Origin: Bacteroidales bacterium
GTDB lineage: Bacteria > Bacteroidota > Bacteroidia > Bacteroidales > Muribaculaceae
Direction: 5' to 3'
Assembly (NCBI GenBank): GCA_030524765.1
Contig: JAUNGA010000021.1
Coordinates: 1 to 33,906, forward strand
DNA: 33,906 bases
Part shown: positions 27,301 through 33,906 of the stretch, in pieces
Layout: each line of letters begins with the position of its first letter
Position numbering within the stretch: the first letter of the stretch is position 1
The notes under the pieces: model-generated
The model's database searches: none
What the model saw: only the letters and a program-made list of their open reading frames with translations
Told to the model about the DNA's origin: nothing
Program-made: the position numbers and the translations under genes

Positions 27301-27711
27301 ACCAAAACGCTGCCCGTCAACCTCGAGACAGTGCTCGAAATCGCCAAATCAGATGCCGAATATGACTACGAAGTAAACCTGCAGCTGACCGCATACGGTG
27401 TATATCCCTTCCTGGTCAACATCGCCAATGCACATGCCGGGGCCGCCATGCGTGCCAATACCGGGGCCGCCGCTCCGGTGCTGCCTGACGATCTTTCGGG
27501 CTACGCCGTCATTCCCGTCATAACCTCGACAGATTACGCGACCACACTCGGCAACAAGAACGTGACCGGCATCGCCAATGTCAGCGCCGAAGCGCCTGAC
27601 ACCGAGGCCGAGTACTACGATCTGCGCGGCATGCGTGTCGACCGGCCCGACGTCCCCGGCATCTATATCGAGCGGCGTGGAGCCGTAGTGCGCAAGATTG
27701 CCGTAATGTAA
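24320..27711 (+). CDS. large secreted multi-module protein, starch-binding-like, with apparent frameshift at its signal peptide
   Basis: The ATG at 24320 opens a signal peptide (MKHFIRLLAAVLVMTVCCG) that stops after 31 codons. The other 1,100-odd residues are in the -1 frame, open from 24313. Adding one G to the run at 24374-24377 would join them and give a normal signal peptide ending ...GGVARSA before EYTIYL. The body has six modules of about 100-126 residues, each opening with a T-[VI]-Y-[FL] strand. They start near residues 30, 130, 239, 355, 471 and 597 counted from 24313. Several contain HIWGT/HVWD and a PVYSY strand, resembling CBM26-type starch-binding domains. The C-terminus (EYYDLRGMRVDRP...GIYIERRGAV) is a Bacteroidetes-type tail for surface or secreted proteins. 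The function is not known. It may be a sequence error, a real mutation or a phase switch. Confidence 0.7.
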
Positions 27712-27747
27712 CACCATATCCGCAATCACGTTACCATTTAATGCATG

Positions 27748-27793
27748 ACATGCGCGTACGGCCACTGACAGGCCGTCCGCGCATGTTGTTTAT
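27748..27793 (+). terminator. terminator after the modular protein gene
   Basis: A long stem pairs ACATGCGCG (27748-27756) plus ACGGCC (27758-27763) with GGCCGT (27771-27776) plus CGCGCATGT (27778-27786). One mismatch separates the two parts. TGTTTATT follows. It lies 36 bases past the stop codon. Confidence 0.85.
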
Positions 27794-27835
27794 TAGCCTA
27801 CAAAGCATTATATGGCGCACATCTTGCAAAAAAAA

Positions 27836-27866
27836 TTGCACGGTTGACCCATTTTTCCTATCTTTG
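27836..27866 (+). promoter_or_regulatory. etfBA-acd promoter
   Basis: TTG (27836-27838) and TATCTTTG (27859-27866) are 20 bases apart, with C after the -7 box. This is close to the full Bacteroidetes consensus. The etfB ATG is 75 bases downstream, so the leader is fairly long. Confidence 0.75.
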
Positions 27867-27941
27867 CAACGCCTTTTATGCGCCTTGACCGGCGCTGGCA
27901 CATTAGCTTAAGACAATCAAAAACTTAACAAGTTAATAATT

Positions 27942-28814
27942 ATGAGTTTAAACATCATTGTGCTTGCAAAGCAGGTGCCCGACACCCGCAACGTAGGCAA
28001 AGATGCTATGAAAGCCGACGGCACAATCAACCGCGCCGCTCTGCCTGCAATCTTTAACCCTGAAGACTTAAATGCCCTCGAGCAGGCACTCCGTCTCAAA
28101 GACGCTCATCCCGGCTCGACAATCACAGTGCTCACTATGGGTCTGCCCAAGGCCGCCGAGGTGATCCGCGAGGCTATCTACCGTGGCGCCGACACCGGCA
28201 TCGTGCTCACAGACCGTCCGCTCGGCGGCGCCGACACACTGGCGACATCCTACTCGCTCGCCCAGGCTATACGCAAAATAGGCAAATACGACATCATCCT
28301 CGGCGGTCGCCAGGCTATTGACGGCGACACCGCTCAGGTCGGCCCCCAGATTGCCGAGAAACTCGGTCTGCCCCAGGTGACCTACGCCGAAGAGATCATC
28401 GACGTGACCAACGGCAAAGTGACCGTAAAGCGTCGTCTCGAGCACGGCATCGAGACCGTCAAGGCTCCCCTGCCCTGCGTCGTGACCGTCAACGGCTCGG
28501 CCGCCGACTGCCGCCCACGCAACGCCAAGCGACTCATGAAATACAAATATGCCGTATCGCCCAGCGAGAAAGCCGCCCTGCCCCAAGACCTACAGGAATT
28601 TGTCGACGCACGTCCCTACCTGCAGCTCAACGAGTGGGGCGCCGCATTTATCGACGCCGACCCCGAGCAGATCGGTTTCCCCGGCTCGCCCACCAAAGTC
28701 AAGGCCGTCGAGAATGTGGTTTTCACCGCCAAAGACGCTCGTCACCTCGACAACGACGACGCTCAGATCGAGGAACTCATCAAAGAACTTATCACCAACC
28801 ACACTATCGGCTGA
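27942..28814 (+). CDS. etfB: electron transfer flavoprotein, beta subunit
   Basis: EtfB forms a heterodimer with EtfA that takes electrons from acyl-CoA dehydrogenases. It binds AMP or, in bifurcating types, a second FAD. The 290-residue sequence begins MSLNIIVLAKQVPDTRNV and contains GGADTLATSYSLAQAI and DGDTAQVGPQIAEKLG, both typical. The family signature region VKRRLEHGIETVKAPLPCVV is intact. It is the first gene of an operon with etfA (33-base gap) and an acyl-CoA dehydrogenase, behind a good promoter. Whether it is a simple or bifurcating ETF cannot be decided by eye. Confidence 0.95.
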   Translation: MSLNIIVLAKQVPDTRNVGKDAMKADGTINRAALPAIFNPEDLNALEQALRLKDAHPGSTITVLTMGLPKAAEVIREAIYRGADTGIVLTDRPLGGADTLATSYSLAQAIRKIGKYDIILGGRQAIDGDTAQVGPQIAEKLGLPQVTYAEEIIDVTNGKVTVKRRLEHGIETVKAPLPCVVTVNGSAADCRPRNAKRLMKYKYAVSPSEKAALPQDLQEFVDARPYLQLNEWGAAFIDADPEQIGFPGSPTKVKAVENVVFTAKDARHLDNDDAQIEELIKELITNHTIG

Positions 28815-28847
28815 TAACCACCGCCGAGCTATATACTCCCATTAATT

Positions 28848-29876
28848 ATGGCAGATAAAAACAACCTCATAGTTTATTGCGAGCTCGACGAAGGCCGTGT
28901 GGCCGATGTCAGCCTCGAACTCCTCACCAAAGGACGCCGCCTGGCCGACCGTCTCGGCGTCAAAATGCTGGCCATCGCCATCGGTCACAATCTCGATGGT
29001 GTCGAGGACCAGATATTCCCCTACGGCGCCGACATTGTCTACAAAGTCGACGACGCACGTCTCGAGCACTATACATCAAATCCGCACGCCGCCGTGCTGA
29101 TCAACCTCTTCAAAGAGATCGAGCCACAGATCGCACTGATGGGTGCCACATGCATCGGCCGCGACCTCGGTCCGCGCGTATCATCGGCCCTGCACAGCGG
29201 CCTCACCGCCGACTGCACATCGCTCGAGATCGGCGACCACACCGACGCCAAGACCAAGAAAGAGTATAAAGACCTCCTCTATCAGATACGTCCCGCTTTC
29301 GGCGGCAACATCGTCGCAACCATCGTCAACCCCGAGTGCCGTCCGCAGATGGCCACCGTACGCGAGGGTGTGATGAAAAAAGAGATATTCAACGAGGACC
29401 ACCGCGGCGAGGTGATCAACCTCGACCCCAAGAAATACGTTTCTGACGAAGACTTCATCGTCGAGATCATCGACCGTCAGATCGCCAAATCAAAGGTCAA
29501 CATCAAGGGCGCGCCCATCATCGTGGCCGGCGGCTACGGCGTCGGCTCTAAGGAAAACTTCCAGCTGCTCTTCGATCTCGCCTCGACCCTCGGCGCCGAG
29601 GTCGGCGCATCGCGCGCGGCAGTCGATGCCGGCTTTATCGAGCATGAGCGTCAGATCGGCCAGACAGGCGTCACCGTACGTCCCAAACTCTACATCGCCT
29701 GCGGTATCTCAGGTCAGATACAGCACATCGCCGGCATGCAGGAGAGCTCGATCATCATCTCTATAAACAACGACCCCAACGCTCCCATCAACACCATCGC
29801 CGACTATGTCATCACCGGCGACATCGAGGAGGTCGTGCCCAAACTCATCAAATACTACAAGAAAAATTCAAAGTAA
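28848..29876 (+). CDS. etfA: electron transfer flavoprotein, alpha subunit
   Basis: EtfA holds the FAD of the ETF dimer. The 342-residue protein has the C-terminal FAD domain with VGSKENF (from residue 232), EVGASRAAVDAGF, the YIACGISGQIQH motif (282-293) and SIIISINNDPNAPI. The N-terminal part resembles EtfB, as usual. It lies between etfB and the dehydrogenase, whose ATG follows after 3 bases, so the three products are surely made together. Confidence 0.95.
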   Translation: MADKNNLIVYCELDEGRVADVSLELLTKGRRLADRLGVKMLAIAIGHNLDGVEDQIFPYGADIVYKVDDARLEHYTSNPHAAVLINLFKEIEPQIALMGATCIGRDLGPRVSSALHSGLTADCTSLEIGDHTDAKTKKEYKDLLYQIRPAFGGNIVATIVNPECRPQMATVREGVMKKEIFNEDHRGEVINLDPKKYVSDEDFIVEIIDRQIAKSKVNIKGAPIIVAGGYGVGSKENFQLLFDLASTLGAEVGASRAAVDAGFIEHERQIGQTGVTVRPKLYIACGISGQIQHIAGMQESSIIISINNDPNAPINTIADYVITGDIEEVVPKLIKYYKKNSK

Positions 29877-29879
29877 GCC

Positions 29880-31583
29880 ATGGCAAACTTTTATACCGAT
29901 AACGCCGATCTGCGCCATCACCTCAGCCATCCCCTGATGCGCCGGATCGTAGAGCTGCGCGAGCGCAACTACACCGAAGCTGACAAGTTTGACTACGCTC
30001 CCCTCAACTTCGACGACGCGATGGACAATTACGATCGCGTACTCGAGGTCGTCGGCGAGCTCTGCGGCGACATAATCGCCCCCAACGCCGAGGCTGTCGA
30101 CCATCAGGGCGCGTCATGCGCCGACGGTCGCGCGATTTATGCCGACGCCACTGTCGACAACCTTGCCGCATGCCGCCAGGCCGGACTCATGGGCATGGCT
30201 ATGCCTCGCCGTTTCGGTGGTCTCAACTTCCCCATCACTCCCTATATCATGGCCGCCGACATGGTCAGCCGTGCCGACACCGGTTTTGAGAACCTCTGGG
30301 GACTGCAGGACTGCGCCGAGACTCTGTACGAATTTGGCGATGAAGACCAGAAACAGCGCTTCATCCCTCGCGTATGCGAGGGCGAGACAATGTCGATGGA
30401 CCTCACCGAGCCCGACGCCGGCTCTGACCTGCAGTCGGTGATGCTCAAGGCCACCCAGAAAGAAGACGGCACATGGGTGCTCAACGGCGTAAAACGATTT
30501 ATCACCAACGGCGACAGCGACATACATCTCGTGCTCGCTCGCTCTGAGGAGGGCACAAAAGACGGCCGCGGTCTGTCGATGTTCATCTACGACAAACGCA
30601 ACGGTGGCGTGAACGTACGCCGTATCGAGAACAAGATGGGCATCAAGGGTTCGCCCACCTGCGAGCTCGTCTACAAAAACGCCCCCGCCGAGCTCTGCGG
30701 CAGCCGTCGCATGGGCCTTATCAAATACGTGATGGCTCTGATGAACGGTGCCCGTCTCGGCATCGCCGCCCAGAGCGTCGGCGTCAGCGAGCTCGCATAC
30801 CGCGAAGCTCTCGCTTATGCTCAGGAGCGCCGCCAGTTCGGCAAGGCAATCATCGAGTTCCCCGCCGTTGCCGAGATGATTTCGGTAATGAAGGCCAAGC
30901 TCGACGCATCACGCTCGCTGCTTTACGAGTGCGCACGCTTCGTCGACATGTACAAGATCCTCGACGACATCAGCAAAGAGCGCAGCCTTACCCCCGAGGA
31001 GCGTCAGGAGCGCAAACACTACAACCGTCTGGCCGACGCCCTCACCCCGATGGCCAAAGGCATGGGCAGCGAATACTGCAACCAGAACGCCTACGACTGC
31101 ATACAGGTGCACGGCGGCTCGGGCTTCATGAAAGACTATGCCTGCGAGCGCCTCTACCGCGACGCACGCATCACCTCGATCTACGAGGGCACGACCCAGC
31201 TGCAGGTTGTCGCAGCCATCCGTCACGTCACCACCGGCACCTACAAGATGCTCATCGACAGCTATGCCGCCCAGGAGGTACGTCCCGAGCTGCAGGCAGT
31301 CAAAGACCGTCTGGCTGTGCTCACCGGCATGTACACCGATGCCATCGCCGCTGTCGAGGCTGTCAACGACCCCGCCTATACCGACTTCATGGCACGCCGT
31401 CTGGTCGAGATGGCCGGCAACATCGTCATGGCATATCTGCTGCTGCTCGACGCCAACCGCAACGAGTCGTTCGAGAAATCTCTGCACGTCTACACCAACA
31501 TGGCCGCTTCAGAGGTTACACGCCACGCCGAGTTCATCAAAGCGTTCGATCCCGCCCAGCTCAGCTTCTATCTCGCGAAATAA
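29880..31583 (+). CDS. acyl-CoA dehydrogenase family protein with extended C-terminus
   Basis: These FAD enzymes introduce a double bond at the alpha-beta position of acyl-CoA and pass electrons to ETF. The 567-residue protein has the N-terminal helical domain, MDLTEPDAGSDLQSVMLKA (acyl/FAD contact), a beta domain, and YAQERRQFGKAI. QVHGGSGFMKDYACERLYRD follows, with the likely catalytic base Glu436 in YEGTTQLQ. The extra 130 or so residues at the C-terminus are typical of the long acyl-CoA dehydrogenase group. The acyl chain is unknown. The partner etfBA genes directly upstream support a dedicated redox module, perhaps for short-chain or butyryl-type acyl-CoA. Confidence 0.93.
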   Translation: MANFYTDNADLRHHLSHPLMRRIVELRERNYTEADKFDYAPLNFDDAMDNYDRVLEVVGELCGDIIAPNAEAVDHQGASCADGRAIYADATVDNLAACRQAGLMGMAMPRRFGGLNFPITPYIMAADMVSRADTGFENLWGLQDCAETLYEFGDEDQKQRFIPRVCEGETMSMDLTEPDAGSDLQSVMLKATQKEDGTWVLNGVKRFITNGDSDIHLVLARSEEGTKDGRGLSMFIYDKRNGGVNVRRIENKMGIKGSPTCELVYKNAPAELCGSRRMGLIKYVMALMNGARLGIAAQSVGVSELAYREALAYAQERRQFGKAIIEFPAVAEMISVMKAKLDASRSLLYECARFVDMYKILDDISKERSLTPEERQERKHYNRLADALTPMAKGMGSEYCNQNAYDCIQVHGGSGFMKDYACERLYRDARITSIYEGTTQLQVVAAIRHVTTGTYKMLIDSYAAQEVRPELQAVKDRLAVLTGMYTDAIAAVEAVNDPAYTDFMARRLVEMAGNIVMAYLLLLDANRNESFEKSLHVYTNMAASEVTRHAEFIKAFDPAQLSFYLAK

Positions 31584-31605
31584 GCTGACAACCGCATAAT
31601 TTTCA

Positions 31606-31646
31606 GACATCCGCGGTCCACAACGGCCCGCGGATGTCAATTTTTT
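31606..31646 (+). terminator. etfBA-acd operon terminator
   Basis: A perfect 11-bp stem (31606-31616 with 31628-31638) with an 11-base loop is followed by AATTTTTT. It starts 23 bases after the dehydrogenase stop. Confidence 0.88.
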
Positions 31647-31657
31647 ATCGATCACGG

Positions 31658-31687
31658 TGTCATATTTCGGTGACTTGTCCGTATAAT
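31658..31687 (+). promoter_or_regulatory. possible ECF-type promoter of the sigma operon
   Basis: TGTCA (31658-31662) and CGTATAAT (31680-31687) are 17 bases apart, a spacing seen in ECF promoters. There is no TAnnTTTG here. The ATG at 31695 is only 8 bases past the second box, so the mRNA would be nearly leaderless. GTCA and TGAC (31659-31673) also form a short inverted repeat. Self-regulation by the sigma factor is inferred only. Confidence 0.35.
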
Positions 31688-31694
31688 AGATAGA

Positions 31695-32177
31695 ATGACA
31701 CCCGACGAACTGACATCGACATTCATCGAGATGCGCGAGCGCCTGCACCGCTCTGCCGCCGCCATACTGCGCAGCGACACCGAGGCCGACGACGTGCTGC
31801 AGGATGCCTTTGTCAAATCGTGGCAGAGCGATCATACACGCGACAGCGGCCACCGACGTGCCGGGCTCGTCGTGTCAGTGCGCAACCTGTGCATCGACCG
31901 TCTGCGACGCAAGCGTGCGACAATCGCCGACCCGATGCCCGACACTGCCGACAGCGCCGATCCGGCCTCTGACCTCGAGGCGCGCCAGAGGCTCGACGAG
32001 GTGATGGCCTGGATGCGGGTCAGTCTCAGCGACATCAACCGTCGCGTTTTTGAGATGTATGTCATCGACGACATGAGCTACGACGATATCGCCCGCTCGC
32101 TTGGCATCTCGGTCGACACCGCACGCACATGTGTGTCGCGGGCACGCAAGAAAATTAGAGAACGATTCAAAAATTGA
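31695..32177 (+). CDS. ECF-family RNA polymerase sigma factor
   Basis: This 160-residue protein has only sigma regions 2 and 4, as in extracytoplasmic-function sigmas. Region 2 has SDTEADDVLQDAFVKSWQ and VRNLCIDRLRR. Region 4 has YVIDDMSYDDIARSLGISVD and TARTCVSRARKKIRERF. It would direct RNA polymerase to a small regulon after an envelope signal. Two small genes follow, the first 2 bases after its stop and the second by ATGA overlap. The first has a membrane helix and looks like the anti-sigma. No SusC/D-type transducer is next to it, so the signal is unknown. Confidence 0.93.
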   Translation: MTPDELTSTFIEMRERLHRSAAAILRSDTEADDVLQDAFVKSWQSDHTRDSGHRRAGLVVSVRNLCIDRLRRKRATIADPMPDTADSADPASDLEARQRLDEVMAWMRVSLSDINRRVFEMYVIDDMSYDDIARSLGISVDTARTCVSRARKKIRERFKN

Positions 32178-32179
32178 AA

Positions 32180-32659
32180 ATGAAACAAGATAACCGGCTT
32201 ACACGCTCACAGCTCGAGCAACTGATAGAGCTATACTTCGATGCTCGTCTCGACCGCGACGACGAGCGCCGTCTGGCCCGTGTGCTGGCCTATACCGACA
32301 TCGACTCGCCGGCAATAGCCGGAGCGCGTGCCGCGATGGGCGTAGAGGTGGCGGCACGCCGCAACCGGCGACGCGCCATGGCGGCCATACCCTGGCGGCA
32401 TATCACCGCAGCGGCCGCCTCGCTCGCAGTGCTGCTGTCGATCGCATTATACACATTGCAGCCTGGCATGGCACCCGACTCTGCAGTGCCGACAGTCTAT
32501 GTCAACGGCCGTCCTGTCACCGACCCGGTCGACGCACGCCGGGTGGCAGTGGCCGAGCTGCAGGAAATCAACGAATTCATGCGCGAGATGACAATCGCCC
32601 AGCTCGAAGCATACAGCGACACACAGCAGATAATAAACTCTAACAATCAGATAAAATGA
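32180..32659 (+). CDS. putative anti-sigma factor, single-pass membrane protein
   Basis: I do not recognise a named family. From ATG 32180 the 159-residue protein has a charged cytoplasmic N-terminus (about 1-70, many Arg/Asp/Glu), one membrane helix (about 74-92, ITAAAASLAVLLSIALYTL) and an outer part of about 65 residues. This topology and its position, 2 bases after the sigma stop, fit an anti-sigma that holds the sigma until released. The zinc-type HxxxCxxC motif is absent. An in-frame TTG two codons earlier would overlap the sigma stop and is less likely. The next gene overlaps its stop as ATGA. Confidence 0.7.
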   Translation: MKQDNRLTRSQLEQLIELYFDARLDRDDERRLARVLAYTDIDSPAIAGARAAMGVEVAARRNRRRAMAAIPWRHITAAAASLAVLLSIALYTLQPGMAPDSAVPTVYVNGRPVTDPVDARRVAVAELQEINEFMREMTIAQLEAYSDTQQIINSNNQIK

Positions 32660-33063
32660 TACATCGACTCATCACGCTCGTATTATCGCTCACATTTGCC
32701 GTCGCGGCGTTCGCGACCAATCCACGCCTTGAGACAATGCAGTTCTTCTCAGAGCAGTACCGTCGCATGCCCAACACAAAAGTTGTCATCACATCGTCGG
32801 GATCTACCCACCGGTATTACAGCATTTCGGTCTCCAACAATGAAAAACTCGAGCATGCCATCGAAAAAGCCGTACAGAACGACCGTGCACGTGCATTCAA
32901 CGTCGTCGAGACATATACGACCGACCGCACGTCTATCGTGCTCAATATCCAGGTAAATAACTGCACTGTCTCACTCGGCTACAGCCGCGACCATGACTCT
33001 GACGAGGAAGACGAAACCTACGTCAAGCTCTTCGTATCAGGGCCGCCCGAGGCATTCAAGTAG
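32656..33063 (+). CDS. small exported protein of unknown function in the sigma operon
   Basis: The 135-residue protein starts with a signal peptide (MIHRLITLVLSLTFAVAAFA, 1-20), so it is exported. The mature part is about 115 residues, without further membrane helices, and has an acidic patch DHDSDEEDE near the end. Short exported proteins of DUF4252 or DUF6108 type follow ECF sigma operons in Bacteroidetes, and this resembles them in size and place. I cannot confirm the family. The ATG overlaps the upstream stop by 4 bases (ATGA), showing tight coupling. Its last 46 bases overlap an opposite-strand ORF. Confidence 0.75.
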   Translation: MIHRLITLVLSLTFAVAAFATNPRLETMQFFSEQYRRMPNTKVVITSSGSTHRYYSISVSNNEKLEHAIEKAVQNDRARAFNVVETYTTDRTSIVLNIQVNNCTVSLGYSRDHDSDEEDETYVKLFVSGPPEAFK

Positions 33064-33200
33064 CGTCTCATCACCGCGCTGATCACTGCCCCGGCCATGA
33101 CAAACATACACGGCAGCGCGGGGATGTTCAATCGGCCCCACTCATCAGGAGCACCCCACACCGATGTAAAATATATCATGAACCAGATTGCTGCCGGCAT
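33018..33200 (-). CDS. small membrane-protein ORF or gene remnant
   Basis: These 60 codons encode a hydrophobic piece (AAIWFMIYFTSVWG, then MFVMAGAVISAVMRRY) with a polar end. The frame is the same as in the 83-codon ORF to the right; only one TAA (33231-33233) and 10 codons without an ATG separate them. It could be the end of one broken gene or an independent tiny gene. The last 46 bases run antisense to the exported-protein gene, so the true end is doubtful. I recognise no family. Confidence 0.3.
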   Translation of the reverse strand: MPAAIWFMIYFTSVWGAPDEWGRLNIPALPCMFVMAGAVISAVMRRYLNASGGPDTKSLT

Positions 33201-33230
33201 ATATAATATCGATGGAAAGCGCCTGGAGAC

Positions 33231-33482
33231 TTACCATATTCTAAAACTATATGTCATATATAGAATAAATATAACCAACGCAATCCATATCGGGAAATAG
33301 GCGTCATCATCATATGCACAGGTCAGCCATACGTCCCTATATACATCATGCTTGTACCAGAACAGACTAAATGTCAGCGTATATACAAACTTATGCAATT
33401 TGGTATCGATATACTCATGTAAGTGCAGTCGTTTCTGATTATCCACTATATATGCGAGATTGTGTGATCCCAGGATTATCAT
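33231..33482 (-). CDS. hypothetical small membrane protein
   Basis: This 83-residue ORF (MIILGSHNLAYIVDN...) has an aromatic-rich middle and a C-terminal membrane helix (PIWIALVIFILYMTYSF). Its ATG follows the stop of the preceding ORF with no gap (TAAATG), suggesting an operon. The DNA is AT-rich compared with the rest of the window. The in-frame TAA after FRIW may have shortened a longer protein that ran on to 33018. No family recognised. Confidence 0.45.
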   Translation of the reverse strand: MIILGSHNLAYIVDNQKRLHLHEYIDTKLHKFVYTLTFSLFWYKHDVYRDVWLTCAYDDDAYFPIWIALVIFILYMTYSFRIW

Positions 33483-33906
33483 TTACTCCCAATAATATAT
33501 CATCATCGGATTAAAAGTACCCGAATCAGATTCACAATAAGGTTGTATAATTGATCTGACTGGTTCGTCCAATTCCTGAGGTTTAACAAGACCATGCGTC
33601 CTTAAATCGGTATAATCATTTATAACCTCGGCCTGTGTCATGGCATAAAAACCATAGCTCCTATGCATTACAAAGATATACGAGCATATCAACAGAACAC
33701 AGATTGACATCAGTCCGATATTGTATCGGATATATTTTGAGCTGATTCGTCTCTTTAACGAAATCCAGAAAATTGCCAGGACAGGTACAAGAATTATAAA
33801 CACCGGCTTAAGAAATATCATAATAACAACCAGAGCCCATGATTGCCATATATTGGAAAAACCGGAGCAGACTGGGACAGTGCGCCGGAGGTGGCTGGGA
33901 CACTTT
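33483..33906 (-). CDS. hypothetical membrane protein, 5' end uncertain and possibly cut
   Basis: From ATG 33821 the ORF has 112 codons with two membrane helices (PVFIILVPVLAIFWISL and GLMSICVLLICSYIFV) and a soluble tail of about 50 residues ending FNPMMIYYWE. Upstream of this ATG the frame stays open without any stop to the window edge. It reads a hydrophobic stretch (WQSWALVVI) and then runs into the 23-bp repeats. The real gene may start further right, or its beginning may have been replaced by an inserted element. AT-rich DNA suggests foreign origin. No family recognised. Coordinates run to the edge because the start is unknown. Confidence 0.45.
   Translation of the reverse strand, partial: KCPSHLRRTVPVCSGFSNIWQSWALVVIMIFLKPVFIILVPVLAIFWISLKRRISSKYIRYNIGLMSICVLLICSYIFVMHRSYGFYAMTQAEVINDYTDLRTHGLVKPQELDEPVRSIIQPYCESDSGTFNPMMIYYWE
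33862..33906. repeat. 23-bp imperfect direct repeats at the window edge, IS-end-like
   Basis: CCGGAG occurs at 33862 and 33885, and CTGGGACA at 33872 and 33895, both exactly 23 bases apart. This gives two copies of a 23-bp unit, the second running off the edge. Multiple short repeats of this kind are seen at the ends of IS21-type elements. No transposase is in the window, so the link is an inference. Confidence 0.55.

Noticed and set aside
1-33906. CRISPR arrays, tRNA or rRNA genes
   Set aside because: No regularly spaced repeats with spacers and no tRNA T-arm or rRNA-like stretches were seen in any gap. The only direct repeats are the two 23-bp units at the right edge.

Overview
The window looks like chromosomal DNA of a Bacteroidales bacterium, most likely a gut lineage such as Muribaculaceae. 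This is inferred from four things. Intergenic regions carry Bacteroidetes-type -7 boxes (TAnnTTTG), several with a TTG about 20 bases upstream. There is a fused FeoA-FeoB iron transporter. There is a GldB-type lipoprotein. A large secreted protein ends in a tail typical of the phylum. Coding DNA is GC-rich, apart from an AT-rich stretch at the right edge.

Layout. From 1 to about 16.5 kb most genes are on the minus strand: dnaA with its own terminator; an amidase plus MlaD/MCE pair for the cell envelope; a GH13 amylase-like secreted protein with a LuxR-type regulator; dnaG-priA behind a clear promoter; and feoAB followed by an AGCS symporter, joined by a TGATG overlap. The gldB-like gene (4374-5348) is the exception, on the plus strand. 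From 16.6 to 33.1 kb the genes are on the plus strand: a LolC/E-type permease; rsfS-ftsH; thrS-infC-rpmI-rplT ending in a strong terminator; a protein of about 1,130 residues with six tandem beta-sandwich-like modules; etfB-etfA-acyl-CoA dehydrogenase, bounded by a promoter and a terminator; and an ECF sigma factor operon. The last 0.8 kb holds two or three small membrane-protein ORFs on the minus strand. It ends in 23-bp repeats that resemble the end of an insertion sequence.

How the genes fit together. Most of the window is core biology: replication initiation and priming, translation, membrane proteolysis, envelope growth and iron uptake. The accessory parts are the carbohydrate-related secreted proteins, the ETF/acyl-CoA dehydrogenase redox module and the ECF sigma operon. 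I saw no CRISPR array, tRNA, rRNA, complete transposase or defence system.

Best leads. (1) The large modular protein has its signal peptide in a different frame from its body, split at a GGGG run (24374-24377). (2) The amylase-like protein keeps the GH13 nucleophile motif but has lost the usual residues of motifs I, III and IV, so it may not be an active amylase. (3) The right edge looks like a gene cluster cut by an IS-like repeat. Several short inverted repeats overlap or follow promoters and may be regulatory.
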